This document shows positions 32,701 through 44,754 of a stretch of DNA of 64,000 nucleotides, one piece after another (within the stretch, counting starts at the first letter, position 1; every line of letters starts with the position of its first letter). The position numbers and the translations under genes are program-made. The stretch comes from Chrysoporthe austroafricana. Lineage: Eukaryota; Ascomycota; Sordariomycetes; Diaporthales; Cryphonectriaceae. The notes under the pieces were generated by a model, which was not told where the DNA came from, made no database searches, and saw only the letters and a program-made list of their open reading frames with translations. The DNA lies in assembly GCA_001051155.2 (NCBI GenBank), contig JYIP02000007.1, positions 2,916,342 through 2,980,341 of the forward strand, in the 5' to 3' direction.

Positions 32701-33340
32701 AATAATAGCCGAAAAGCTATTACAGGAATAACACCTTCAAGAACGCTGGTATTCGGCTACGACCCTGAACTTCGATTTGATGTCGAAGACGACATTACAG
32801 AAAAAGGGGCACCCGGCGCAGAGATACACGTGAAGCGTTTGATTGAAGCCCGAGAATCGATGAAAGAGCACTGGCGTATCGCCATAGAGTCGCACGCCAA
32901 GTACTACAATCAGAAGCATCAGCCGTTAGAGCTCAAGAAGGGGGACTTAGCCAAGCTCTCTATTCGGAATCTACGGCTCAATGGCGAATCAAAGAAGCTG
33001 GCTCCTCGGTTTATTGGACCTTCTTGAGTTCTTGAACGGATCGGGTCGCAAGCATATCGCATTGCTTTACCTGACAAATATTCCCGGCTGCATAATGTCT
33101 TTCCGATCAGCTTCTTGGAACTATGGAAGACTTGACGGGGCCAAGCCCCTAGGGAACCCCTTACTATGCCAGACCTCGCCGACGAGGACGAATGGGAAGT
33201 TGAAGAGGTTGTGAATAGCAAGATATTCGGAAGCGAGCAGCATTATTTAGTAAAATGGAAAGGCTGGCCGTCCGAGTATAATACATGGGAACCTGAAAAG
33301 CACTTGCAAAACGCCTCTCAGAAAGTACGATAATTTCTAA
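29750..33340 (+). pseudogene. gypsy pol: protease, RT, RNase H, integrase, chromodomain
   Basis: One frame carries FRADFDSGAEVNLIS (aspartic protease, about 29866), [20 protein letters not shown] (RT, about 30566), CLDNILIF (about 30892, where YxDD is expected, so the second aspartate is lost), TLSDHQNLQAFL (RNase H, about 31558), an LAGHFGIARISELIRRKFYW integrase zinc-binding region (about 32107), and VVNSKIFGSEQHYLVKWKGW (chromodomain, about 33205). Stops interrupt it near 30058, 30172, 30196, 30685, 31366, 31519, 32500 and 33025, among others. The loss of a catalytic aspartate and the stops make it inactive. Confidence 0.8.
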
Positions 33341-33435
33341 GTAAGTAGAGCTATAAAAAGCGTCCAAGATAGTTGACGAATGCACGGCGATTGAAGAGCG
33401 AAGGTTACGCGAGATATGGGTTGGTATGCACAAGA

Positions 33436-33484
33436 GCAAAACTCCATTCCTTTTTTAAAAAAAAAAAAAAAAATTAAAAAAAAG
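33436..33484 (+). repeat. A/T-rich homopolymer tract
   Basis: T7 followed by about 18 A, then AATT and A8, next to the chromovirus end and the BCS1 fragment. It may mark an insertion or deletion junction. Confidence 0.6.
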
Positions 33485-33564
33485 AGAGGAACTCCTTGGT
33501 GGTGCTCACCCACAAGAGGCGATGGCGGTGAGGCGGCAGAGGTTCGCGGAGGCCATTCTCGGCT

Positions 33565-34139
33565 TTTTGGCCTTATAATTTTCATTGTCAGACTCGGTTC
33601 CAAGTCCCTGGCTGACTCGACGCTAGCAAACCTGCTGGAGAAAGTGCTGCCATACTCCGGGGTGGTGTTCGAGGATATTGACGCGTGCGGGCTGCCGGTC
33701 CGTGACCTTGATAAAAAAAAAGCCCCAGATGACGAAGCGACGAAGACGGGCGAAGCAGCGGGTCAGAATCGAGGAGAGGGAGGGAGGCATCACCCTAGCC
33801 GGCCTGCTCAACGCGCTTGACGGTATAGGCGCTGGGAAGGGTCGCATCGTGATAATGACGGCCAACGATCCTAGCAACTTGGACAAGGCCCTGCTCCGCG
33901 ACGGTCGAGTGGACTGCAGGGTCGAATTTGGCCCTGCGACTTCCGCAATAGCTACTAAAATGTTCAAGCAGGTATTTGGGGAACTAAAAATTCACAACGA
34001 ACAAGTCGTAGAGAGGTGTGCGAAACAATTGGGAGGCAAGTTTGACGACAAGGGCTTCGTCGTGGCCACGCTTGAGGCCTTTGCGATCCACTGTGCCGAT
34101 TTGACGCCGGAAGCCGCGCTAGCAGCGGCAGACGACTAG
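33565..34139 (+). pseudogene. BCS1-type AAA ATPase fragment
   Basis: Frame 1 (from about 33570) reads IVRLGSKSLADSTLANLLEK, then VVFEDIDACGLPVRD, the Walker B region of the mitochondrial BCS1 family. After a low-complexity insert with an A-run at 33713-33721, frame 2 continues REGGITLAGLLNALDG, RIVIMTANDPSNLDKALLRD and GRVDCRVEFG, with the sensor and arginine-finger regions. The BCS1 N-terminal membrane/import part and Walker A are missing; the fragment begins just after where the P-loop would be. It therefore lacks nucleotide-binding residues and contains a frameshift or unrecognised intron in the insert. Confidence 0.75.
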
Positions 34140-35062
34140 ATATCGGGCAACAAGAGCAAAAGATGGGAATGAGCAAAGGGGATGCCAGCGCTGAGCAGCG
34201 CCGGGGAATAGCTGAGCTGTGGGGGGGGGGACCGGAGGGGGCGTGGTTGCAAAGGTAGAGCATGAGACGCAGAGGTTTGGAATCTTGTGTCGAAGTCCGT
34301 GGCGTAGTTGAGTTTTGTGTTCTTGCTCTTCTTGTTCTTGCTGTTGTTGGACTGCTGCTGTCTCGGACTGCCACTCTAGTTATTGGTGCAAATGAACGCC
34401 GGGGGGCAGGCCCCCCCTCCCAACTTCCAACCGCACCCCCGAATTACACTGAGCCTATATGAGAAACGCAGCAATGCTGAAGTCTTTTTTTTTTGCAGGA
34501 GCCTGTGCGGGGGCGGTAACACTGCGCCCTCACAGCCAAATCCAAGCTGCGTTTAGGTGAGACAGAACTTCCCCGGGGTGGGAATTCCTTCCGGCGCCCT
34601 TCGGCCAGTCGCAGGATCGCGCAATCTCCATGGCTTCCTCGCCGGGGATGCGCGATGCGCCACACAGTCCCACCCCGATAACCTTCTGCGGGCTCGCAAG
34701 GTTTGCAGAGGGGGTGTGTGCTGAGAACAAGTGCGGCCTTGGCGGAGACGTTGCGGCTAACGCCGGCGAGATAGTCGCCTGGACCTACCCCTTACAGCGG
34801 GCGTCGCACATGTGCTCAAGCGCCGCAATGTGCTAAGCGCCCATGGCGGCTCGGAACAGGGCAGTTGGCTCCAACGGAGAGGCCACCTGACGGATTGACT
34901 GACGGCAGGCAGGCGGTCACAGCGCAGCGATGAGGCAACCCGGTCGGTTCAATGTGACCACGTCGCTTCAAATGAAAAGGAACGTCCTCGCCTTGCCCCC
35001 ACGGGTCCCCTTCCCTACGTCGCTCCCGCTTCCACCTTCGAGTCTGAACTTCCAAGATCGCC
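34140..35062. other. no gene recognised
   Basis: A mixed-composition stretch with a G-run near 34218 and a T-run near 34486. No supported feature. Confidence 0.4.
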
Positions 35063-35660
35063 ATGACCTCCAGGTCGCCCTGTGCGGTCGACTTGGGCGC
35101 TAGTCTGAAGCTCGATCCTGTCACCCAACTTCCACTGTGAGTGAGGCCCGCCGCCGGGCGGATGCGCGACTGTTGACCCCGTGACTCTAACCATTTCCAG
35201 GCTATGGCGGGTGAAAAAGCCCGATAACGTGTTTTTGTGCCATTCGCCCGAAAGCATGGAAAAGCATTTGGAAAGTGTCCATAACCGCCCGGACGAAAAT
35301 GGCATTCCCGTGATGCAAGTGGCCCGTTACGAGCTAAAGCCCGGGATACAACTGTTCGTGGTATCTGTCTTCAGTCCGGGTGAAAAGCTCGAATTCCCGT
35401 CTCCCTTTGCACGGCAAGTAAGCCAACTGCTGTGCCGAAACGGATCAGACGGCGATACCAAGCTGGAGCGAAAACGCGGGATCCTCCGGCTACTAATTTT
35501 CCTATTCCTGTTCCTCGTTGTAGCGCATACCGTTTGGAATCGCTTCCAGGCAGAGATTATCCCCTGGCGGATGGCTGGGCAGGATGGCCCTGCATCTGGA
35601 GTCGACAGTCCGAGGGCCATCAGTTCGCGTATTCTTTTGTCCCGTCCTGGATTAGATAGA
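35063..35660 (+). CDS. hypothetical protein, multi-exon candidate
   Basis: ATG at 35063, exon 1 35063-35136 (MTSRSPCAVDLGAS). Intron 35137-35200 has GTGAGT, CTAAC and CCAG. Exon 2 starts 35201 and joins in frame to read LWRVKKPDNVFLCHSP, then VHNRPDENGIPVMQVARYEL. A second GTAAGC...CTAAT...TGTAG intron at 35418-35523 is plausible; the frame of the last exon is uncertain. No family recognised. It may belong to the same gene as 35815-37737. Confidence 0.4.
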
Positions 35661-35814
35661 TAGTTAGTTTATGGGCATATAGACGGTAGGTAGGTAGGTA
35701 GTTAGCGGTGAAATGGAAGGCGGGGTGTTTGGTTTCAAGCACCCTCGGTATTGGCTGAATGAAACGATGTTTGTTATCTCATCATCTGTTTGAATCTTTC
35801 TAGCCTGAAAACCT

Positions 35815-37737
35815 TCCGCGCCTCAGGCGAGAAAGCAGGGGACTATGCCTCGATCATTGCTCAGGCTCCGAACAGCTGGCTCTCCGCCATTACCAGGCTA
35901 GCGCGGGTAAGAGCTCCACCAAAGACGTCGCCTCGGGTTGCCATCAGACGATAGCAGGGGGCCGGGGGAGGGGGGTGTGGACCTGTGAGTATCCACGCCT
36001 CTTGCTCGCTCAAACCTCGCTGACCACTTCCCTGCAGCGGTCTGACAGCCCCTGATTGCAAGTGGTCCATCGACTGCGCCGTCCTCGCCTACCGCGAGAT
36101 GGCTGATACCGATCGAAAGGCGGCGGACAACTACCTCTCCATGGCCGCTCTCTATTCCGACTACAGCCTCCAACGCCTTCTCCTCCCCTTCAAGGCGCTG
36201 CGTTTGCAGCAGAACCCAAATAACGTGGCCGAAAAGTCGCTGGAATGGATGACCCAGCGCGGCCTGCGCCCCGAGCAATTTCCCCGCCCACAGGCGGGCG
36301 ATATAGCCCAAGAAAGCCTGGAAGCGTATTGGATGAATACGCTAGGGACTTTGATCACCCGCTTTTCGCCGGGCGAGTACGGGCAGTCTGCGAGGTCCTC
36401 CATGGAGACCTTTGACAAGCAGGTCGCAGGCGAGCGGATGGCGTGGCCGTGGGGGTATTGCGAATCTCCCCGTCTCTCTGCTACATCTCGGGACGGAAAA
36501 GAGGCTGACACGCACTAGGCATTGCGTCGCAATCATGCTCTGCCAGACGGTCCTGTCGCACAGCGATGCCGGGCCAGCAGGAGGCGGGGTGCGCCACGAG
36601 ATCTTCTACCGAAACCAGGACGTCGCTCAGAAGGCACCTAAGCTCGCCGCCTACGTTTTCCGACGGGTGCTCTCGGCCGGTTCCATGCCTAGCACCCTGT
36701 CATTCTGCCACGTCCTCCTTCGCTTCCTCGACCATGTCTCATGCCACCCCGACAGACTTGACAAGTTGGCGCCCATTGTCCCCATGGGAAGCCTCGTGGC
36801 CGTTCTGAACGAACTGGCCCGCGAACAAAATGGCGCTACGCAGTCGACGGACAACGAGGGGCCCGGCGCGGCCGAGCTGGATGCCGTGCCGGTACTGGGC
36901 GCAGACGAGACGGTGCAGGACCATAAGACGGAAGCAAGCACACGCGCCCCGGCAGAAACAACGGCCCCGACCCTGACCGAAGACACGCAGGAGCCGCCCG
37001 CCGGGGCCGTGCGGTCAGAGCACACTGCGGAGATCGTATTGCCCGAGCTCGTCGCCCTGGCCGGCTTCGAATGGGCGCCGCCGGACGTCCTAACGCGGTC
37101 GACGAGCCAGGCCGGGCCGTGGTGGCTCGACCCGGACTGCGAGACGGAGCGCGCACGGATTGGAGCGATCCGCACTGGGTGCGTTCTTGCCCTGGCACAG
37201 CGCGTCGCCCAGATAAGCCGGACGAGCCTCCGCTACAGCCGCGCGGACCGGCTCTTCTCGCTCGCCGGACACGAGGACGCCTGCGGCCCGGGCAGTCCGT
37301 ACTACGACGCGGGGCTGGAGAGCGCCGTCCAAGAGGAGCCAGTCGCCGAGGTTGACGTCGAGGCTGGGATTCCACAGCCACCGTCCGGCGACTTCGATTG
37401 GTCGTCCGTCGGCAGCGATACGCCGGATAGCGGCAGCGAAGTCGAGAAGGGCGAGCGCTGCAACTGTGCCAGGGACTGGGATCACGAACATGCGGTAGGG
37501 GCAGGCATAGTGTCGCTATCGCAAATCATGAAGCAGACGAAGGGCGCGCAAGGAAGAGGGGGCCCGTACGCGCACGCCGACAGGAGAAGCATAGCTCGGC
37601 CGGCTGCTCGTCTGCTTGAGGCTTCGAGCTCCTTCGTCCGCGGCGGAATCGAGGAAGCATCGGCCGCGGTTGACCTTGTGGCCATTCCTCTTCGCCGGCG
37701 GCGTGGCTATCAGGACCTTGGTATTCTGGGCACTTGA
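35815..37737 (+). CDS. hypothetical protein, multi-exon candidate
   Basis: Coding-like segments joined by consensus introns. An exon after CTTTCTAG at 35803 reads LKTFRASGEKAGDYASIIAQ. An intron with GTAAGA runs from about 35908 to a CTGCAG at 36037. An exon to about 36459 includes CAVLAYREMADTDRKAADNY and EYGQSARSSMETFDKQ. After an intron ending CACTAG at 36518, a long exon runs to 37737 with HEIFYRNQDVAQKAPKLAAY and an acidic Pro/Glu-rich middle. The helical segments faintly recall EST1/SMG-like domains, but I would not assign a family. Start codon unknown. Confidence 0.45.
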
Positions 37738-38240
37738 AAGCCTCGGTATTGCAGCTTGCCAATCCGGGGCGTCTGCCAACGGGATATTTCTGGCTGTTCT
37801 CGCCGCCGAATTGCTCCGCGCTATGGGCTGGAAGGTCGAGGGTATTATGGCCATGGTGTTGTGCTGAACGGTTAGCGTGCTGCGTGCCGGAGATCGGGGA
37901 AAGTAAATCGGATCATTTTGCAGGGGCTTGGTTCGAGCGATTTTGCTCGCCTGCAAGCCTTCCTCTGACTAGAAAGCAAGCAGCAGAGGGTCGTAATATA
38001 TTGGACACGCTATTTTGTATCAGAGGCAGGGAAAAAGATTTATATAGTACGTAGAAAGGAAAGATGCTTAGTCTTTTTACGCATGCGGACTAGCGATCGT
38101 TCCACCCCTTTACGCTCGCTAATTAATCTATATGCGGCCAGCTTCGGAGCGCCCAGTTCCTATCTTCGACAGAGGGGCCGACCACGGCCCCCCCTTTGCC
38201 GTCTGCAGCCAGTTTCTTCGGAGTCGGCGCGGGCGCGTAC
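37738..38240. other. no gene recognised
   Basis: Intergenic stretch between two convergent candidates. No supported feature. Confidence 0.4.
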
Positions 38241-38241
38241 G

Positions 38242-40030
38242 CTAGAATCTCGCGAAAGAGATCGCAGTCGCATTATACCTGAAATAAGAAGCCAGAGTCG
38301 GTCGAGTTCCCAGGAACCGTCCAGCCAAGACCATGCGCATCCTCACCTTCCATTCCACAGAACTTTTCGATAGCGACTGGCAGTTCATAAAATGGAGCTC
38401 GTGCCTATACGCAGCATAGGCAAAGCGCAAGCCAAAAAAAAAAAAAAAAAAAAAAAAAAAAACATAATCGGCCTCTAGGGGCTCGGCTTCTTCGTCCCCC
38501 ATTAACGCCAACCCACCGGTCTTCTCGGCAAGGTCCAGACGGGATAGGGCGTCCCGGAAGTGGTCGGTTGACACCCAAGCGTTAAGGAGCTCGGCTATCT
38601 CGGTCCACGGAAAAGTGGCTTGAGGAGAGGACCGAGTATGCATCTCGTCCACAAACGTCTCAAACGCCGACACATGGCGCATGTACTGCATGCGGGGGTG
38701 GAAATAGAAAAGGCCACTGGCCGCAATCTCGGGATCCGGAGAAGAGCATTTCAGCACCATAATCCTGTCGACAGAATGGATAATGGCGTTAGCATTCCAG
38801 AAGGACAGGAGGGCCGAGGGATCGGCTCTGACTCCTATGTTTCCTTGGCCGCATCGAATGCGCGTCCCGCGGTCTTCGTACTCGAATATGCCCACACGAA
38901 ACGCCAAGAGGTCCTGCACGCAGCTAAAGGCGACGCCGAAATCGGCGGCGAATTTCCACCGGTTCCTCGCCGCTCCCAGGGCGTCCAGGGGCTCTTTGAT
39001 GGTGTAAAAAATTTCCCCAGCACCCCATCTGTGATAAAGCATACCCAAAACTCTTACAAACTGTTGCTCGTGCTGGCTCTTTGCCCCCGCGTCCTTGCCT
39101 AGGCCGTCGTCGTGGGTACAAGAGGACCACGGAGAAGCCGTGCCGTCGGGAATTGGAAGTGTCGCGCAGAGAGCCCTGAAAAAGAGACTCGAGACTCGGG
39201 GTGATGACGGGTCGTCCTTCCCCATCGAAATGGCGTGTAGGTAATGGTAGCCATCGTGGGACAGGGGGCAGAGGGGGGTGGAGGAGAAGGCCTCGCTCTT
39301 GGGAGCGTGGATGTTCCAGGGGCGAGAGAGCGCAATCAAGTAATTTCCGCGCTTACTATCTGCTGTCAATTGAATCCTGCCAGAACTGTCAGACAGGGCT
39401 CCGCCATGGGGAACCTGACACTACTCACACAGCGCGGTCGGTATCTCGTATCATTTCGATAAGTGCGGGTGTCAGTTGGGGGGTTTTCTGCAACAGAGGG
39501 TGAAATCGATGGTAGGCCTGGCGGATGGCCTGGGATGCATCCGCATGATATTTCACGAGAACGGCGCGCGGAAACAGGCCAATGCTGCGCACTGCGGAAT
39601 CCCACAGCCTGGTAAGCTGTTGTATTCGCTCCTCGGGCACCTGCATGTTGGCTGGCGACCGAGAATCGAAGGAGAGGAGGAAGCAGTTGACGCTCGTATC
39701 GAGCAGGCATTTCTGGTATGCGACCCAGACTTTCAACGGTTCCCCGACCGAGTCATCCAAGGTGCGGCCTTCATCTATGGTGCGGTCTTTAGCCATCACC
39801 GCGATCTCGACAATATCCTCACACGACCTCGTGTGCATATCCATGTCGGCGATGGTTTCTCTCGCCAGCTCATCCAAGGTCAGACTTGGATTACGGTGCC
39901 CAGTCGCTCTGACCCTGTTAGAAATGCTAGTAAGCCTGCCTGGAAAACCATGTTCGCAATCACCTTCCTCTTTGTCGTCGGTCTGCCTGCCGGCTGTTTT
40001 GAAACCAGATCTGGGGAGCAGTGATTGCAT
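38242..40030 (-). CDS. hypothetical protein, two or more exons
   Basis: The minus-strand frame from about 40030 to 39429 joins 39376-38242 through an intron at 39428-39377 (GTGAGT, CTGAC branch, GGCAG), giving IRDTDRAV followed by IQLTADSKRGNYLIA. Conserved-looking phrases are LARETIADMDMHTRSCEDIV, YQKCLLDTSVNCFLLSFDS and FGVAFSCVQDLLAFRVGIFE. The distal end translates a T-run (38433-38462 on the plus strand is an A-run) into poly-Phe, so the true C-terminus is probably disrupted there by an insertion. No family recognised; the N-terminus may contain another intron. Confidence 0.45.
38433..38462 (+). repeat. 30-bp poly-A tract inside a minus-strand gene
   Basis: An uninterrupted A-run that puts about ten Phe codons into the minus-strand frame. 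It may be the tail of a retroposed sequence or an expanded homopolymer. Confidence 0.85.
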
Positions 40031-40049
40031 TATGATTAATATAGCCAAA

Positions 40050-40410
40050 CATGCCGGGACAAGAGAGAGGGCTAAGGACCCATACCTGGACTTGCTTGTC
40101 GTTTATCGAGGTACGCTATACAATGTTAAGCCGTATATGTTTGTCGGGCCTTGGGTTTTGTAAGTATGCAGCTTCGAGAACAGCCTTGTCCTGGGGACTA
40201 TATATTGTATTAGCCAGTCTGCGACCAAGATGACAAAAGATGCCAGATATACTTAGTCTTTCTCCTGTGGCGAACGGGGGCTTCCTCTTGCCTATCTGGC
40301 AGAACAGGGCCAGTCTGTCTCTCTTTTGCTATACGAGAGGGTTCTGCGCAGATATTAGGACGATCGATATAATTTTTTGAACTAAAGCTGTTGAAGCTTC
40401 CTCCTTTGTA
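40050..40410. other. no gene recognised
   Basis: Intergenic stretch leading into the repeat arrays. No supported feature. Confidence 0.4.
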
Positions 40411-40419
40411 AACTAACTG

Positions 40420-41060
40420 TCTGGCTGGCTGGCTGGCTTGCTGGCTTGCTGGCTGGCTGGTCGCTGGCTGGCTGGCCAGATCGCTGGCTGGCTGGCCAGA
40501 TCGCTGGCTGGCTGTCTGGCTGTCTGGCGGCCGGCAAGGCCAGAGCAGGCATGATCACCTTGTATCCTCTCGCGGTCCTGCTGCTACGGCTCCTCTTCCC
40601 ACGGCTTCTCTTCTCCCATAGCCTTCTTGATACTCTCTTCCTACAGCTCCTCCCAGACCTCCTCTTCGCATAGCTCGCATAGCTTGTACAGCTTGCTTGC
40701 ACAGCTTGCTTGCACAGCTTGCTTGCATAGCTCTAGACCTCCTCTTCCCGCACTCGCAGCTCGCGCAGCTTGTACAGCTCCAAAAGCTTGCACAGAGCTT
40801 TCAGACCTTGCCCAGCTCGCACAGCTCGCACAGCTCGCACAGCTCGTACAGCTTGTCAGCTTGTCAGCTTGTCAGCTTGTAGACCTCGTACAGCTCATTT
40901 TCGTACAGCTCCCAGAGCTCTTACAGCTCCCAGAGCTCTTACGGCTCCCATACCTCTCTCCCATCGCTCGTACTGTACAGCTCCGCGAGCTCGCGCGGCT
41001 CCTAAAGCCCATTCCTTCTTCCCGTAACCCTCGCAGCCCATACAGCTCTCGCAGCTCGCG
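40420..41060 (+). repeat. CTGGCTGG and CAGCTCGCA degenerate arrays
   Basis: A GCTGGCTGGCCAGATCGCTG-type array (40420-40535) is followed by CAGCTCGCACAGCTCGTACAG-type units (40650-41060). Confidence 0.85.
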
Positions 41061-44000
41061 CGGTTTGCACAGCTGCTACCAGCACACAAGGCGCGGCCAG
41101 GCCAGCGCTATATGCCCCGCACGACCCAGCTGTTAGTAATGCTTATGTCCGGCTATAGCCGAATTACGTGATCACGCGCACTGGTGCTGACAGGCGCGCT
41201 CTTCCTCTGTGCAGAACCAGACCAGTCCGTGCGCGGCATGCAGCTCTTCCCTCTTCCCTTGTGCAAACCAGCCCCGTGCTTGCGATGGCATTACCCTTTC
41301 TGAGCTGCCGAAGCTCTTCCTTTGTCGAGGCCACTCCTCCTCCTCCTCCTCCTCCTCCTCCTTCGTGGCCAGCTGCGTGCAAAGCATCACACCCCGCGGG
41401 CGCTGCTGGCTGGCTGGTTGGCTGGCTGGCTGTCTGTCTGCCTGTGTGCCGGCCGGCAGGACCAGAGCTCATCTTCCTACAGCTCCCAGAGCTCCCAAAG
41501 CTTCTACACCTCCCTCAGCTCGCACAGCTCCTCTTGTGTTGGCAGCTCTTGTCTCCCTCGAGCTGAAGGACGGTCGAGCTGGACGGTCGAGCTGAACGGT
41601 CAAGCTGGACTCTCGAGCTGGACTATCGAGCTGGTCGGTCGAGCTGGTCGGAGCTCTTGTCTTGCTAGCTCCCAGCTCGAGAAGGACGGTCGAGCTGGAC
41701 GGTCGAGCTGGACGGTCGAGCAGAACACAACCGTCGAGAACAGAACTGTCGAGGGCCGAGGAGAACCTGCGAGCTCGACTTGCCAGCTCGGCCTGCCAGC
41801 TGTATTGGCAGCTCTTGTCTTGCCAGCTCCCTCGAGCTGAAGGACGGTCGAGCTGGACGGTCGAGCTGAACGGTCAAGCTGGACTCTCGAGCTGGACTAT
41901 CGAGCTGGTCGGTCGAGCTGGTCGGAGCTCGGCCTGCCAGCTCTTGTCTTGCTAGCTCCCAGCTCGACTTCCTGCCAGCTCCTCTGGCAGCTCTTGTCTT
42001 GCCAGCTCCCAGCTCCTGAAGGACGGTCGAGCTGGACGGTCGAGCTGGACGGTCGAGCAGAACACAACCGTCGAGAACAGAACTGTCGAGGGCCGAGGAG
42101 AACCTGCGAGCTCGACCTGCCAGCTCGACCTGCCAGCTCGTCTTGTGTTGGCAGCTCTTGTCTTGACAGCTCTCAGCTCGACTTCCTGCCAGCTCCTCTG
42201 GCAGCTCTTGTCTTGCCAGCTCCCAGCTCGACCTCCTGACAGCTCGACCTGCCAGCTCGACCTGCCAGCTCGACTTGCGAGCTCGACTTGCCAGCTCGGC
42301 CTGCCAGCTGTATTGGCAGCTCTTGTCTCGACAGCTCTCGGCTCCTCTTCCTGCCAGCTCGACCTGCTAGCTCCCAGCTCGACTTCCTGCCAGCTCCTCC
42401 CAGCAGCTCTTGTCTCGACACCTCCGGTAAGCTCCTCTTGTCGTAGCACCTCCCAGCTCCTGTCATGCTAACCACGCCTCCCAGCGCCTCTCCTGACGCT
42501 GCCCTTCCCGATAACGCCTTCCTCCCTATTGTCGCCATTCTCCTTCCCCCCTTGCCTTCTTTCTGGTCAAGCTCGTTCCCGCTCGCGGCGGACGTTATTA
42601 GCCGGCAGAAGAGGAGGGAATACATCTCGAGGTTGGCCGGCACAAAAGGAGGCGATATATATGTCGAAGCCCGCCGGCAAGAAGAGACGCGCTCTCCTCC
42701 CGACGCTGTCCCCCTGACAAGGCCTCTTCCCCGTTATCGCTGTCTTCCCTGTCGTGGTTCTTATCCAGGTTCCCCCCCCCCTCCCCTTTCCGCCTCCTCG
42801 CGCATATGGACAAGCAGTCCGTATTTTTTGGTTTGTCGGTCCTTTGCGCTGTTCTCAAACGCCCCCTTTTACGTCCCGTTTTCTTCCCAGGTTGTCCCCG
42901 GGGTCTCCCTTTTGCTGTTGCTAACCTCGCGTTGCCTGCCTGCCTCTCCTTCTTTTTGCGCGCGCGCGCACGCCCGTGCTTTGTTTTGAACTGCCCCTTT
43001 TATCGCTCCCAGGCTTCCCTTGCGCCCCGTAACGCGCATCTCGAGGTTGGTCGGGGGAAATACATCTTGTTATTTTTGGCATCGTGGTTGTCGTCCAGGT
43101 TTCCTTTCCCGCGCGCGTGGACAAGCAGTCCGTATCTTGAGGCTCGTTTTCCCTTTTACGTCCCGTCTTCCTCCCAGTTTGTCTCCAAGCCTCCTCCCCT
43201 TATTGTCGCTAGGAGGTCTTAGTCGCCCCTGGGCTTCCCTTTTGCTGTCGCCCAATCTCGCATTGCTTCCCTTCCTTTTTGCGCGCGCGCGCGTCCGTGG
43301 TTTTGTTTTTGAACCGCCCCCTTTTGTCATCCCCAGGCCGCGGGGGAAATAGATCGCAAGGTCGGTCCGAAGAAATACATCTCGAGGTTGGTCGGGGGAA
43401 ATCGATCGTACTGTCTTTGCTGTTATGGTTGCCGTCCAGGTTTGCCCCAAGCTGTTCGTGGTTTCAACTGCCCCCTTCCGGCCCCCCGCGCGTATGGACA
43501 AGCCGCCGTCAACTATCTGCGCCCCCCGGGCATTCGTGGTGGCAGTGCGGCGCGCTATGGTGTGTTGTGTGGTGGTGGTGGTGGTGGTCGTGGTGCTTGG
43601 TGCGAAATCTGCCATATGGCCTCTGCTTGCCGCCCGCGCCTTTCGCCCTCGCGCTGTATGCGCCCCGCGATATCTCCCCAGGCTTCTTGTCACGTGTCCG
43701 TACTTCCCGGGCATTCGTGGTGGCAGTACGGCGCGTTGTGGTATGGCGTGGTGGTCGTGGTGTTATTGTGGTGGTGCTGCTGCTGCTGCCCGCCCGCGCA
43801 TTCGTGGTTTGTTTTGAACCGCGCCCTTTTCATTCTCTCTCGCCTCTTGTCGTTCCCAGGCTTCCCTTCTCCCCCTTCTTCTCTCCCCAGGCTTCTTGTC
43901 GACTGTCCGTACGCCCCGGGCATGCGTGGTGGCAGTATGGCGCGCTGCGGTGTGGTGTGTGGCGTATTGTGGCATCGTATGGTGTGGTGGTGGTGCTTGG

Positions 44001-44700
44001 TGCGAAAAATCCACTCTGTGCCTCTGCTTGCCGCCCTCGCCCTCGCCCTCGCCCTCGCCCCTCGCCCTCCGCCCCGCCCCCCCTATCTCCCTCAATAGAT
44101 CCCCAGGCTTCTTGTCAAGCATCCGTACCCTACGGGCACGCGTGGTGGCAGTATGGCGCATTGTGGTATAGTGTTGCGGCGTTGTTATGGCATCGTGTGG
44201 TATGGCATGGTGGTGGTGGTGGTGGTGCCAAATCCACCCTGTGCCTCTGCCTGCCGCTCGCCCTCCCCCCCCCAAGTCCAGTCCGAAAACCCGTCCGAAC
44301 GCCACCACACCTGCAATACGGGGCTGCACGGCCTATAACCACCCGGAAACGCAAGATAGAGCTTGTCTGAAGCTATACGGACAGATGGCAAGGGCGCAAG
44401 ACCCTCTGTGCTGCTGTGATTCGCAGGCCGGGCTGTTTTGCGCTGCCCGACGCCCGGGCTCGTGCAAATCAGATTTACGGCCCCCCAAACAGACAGACCA
44501 GCCTCGGATTGCAATAATACAAGTCAAACCCGTTCGGACAAAGCCAGATATGGATCGGACAACCTGCTCTATCTTATCCCAGGCATTTTTGAGGGCATAG
44601 CACCCCTCTGCGCCGTGCTATGGCCCTCGGACCATCTCCTCGGGGCGGTTCGAGGTGGGCGCGCGAGGGCTCCTCGAGCGCCCTCGCGCGCAAAAAAAAA
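41060..44700 (+). repeat. large non-coding repeat element, copy 2
   Basis: Same orientation and order of landmarks as 8920-14330, but shorter, mainly because it has about 4 of the GTGG-rich tandem units (cores near 43530, 43710, 43920 and 44135) against 13-14 in copy 1. In exchange it has an expanded array of CGGTCGAGCTGGA units (41570-42110) that copy 1 lacks. No recognisable protein. Confidence 0.7.
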
Positions 44701-44754
44701 AGCGCGGACCTCCTCTGCCCTCTCTGCCCGCGCCCCAGACCCCTCTCCCCCCCC

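Larger units (their letters stand above)
28600..33345 (+). mobile_element. Ty3/gypsy chromodomain retrotransposon (chromovirus type)
   Basis: gag with a zinc knuckle, then protease, reverse transcriptase, RNase H, integrase and a C-terminal chromodomain, in the order that defines Ty3/gypsy chromoviruses. The pol part stays in a single frame from about 29750 to 33340, broken only by stop codons. I found no matching LTR at the 3' side, so the copy is probably truncated. Confidence 0.85.
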
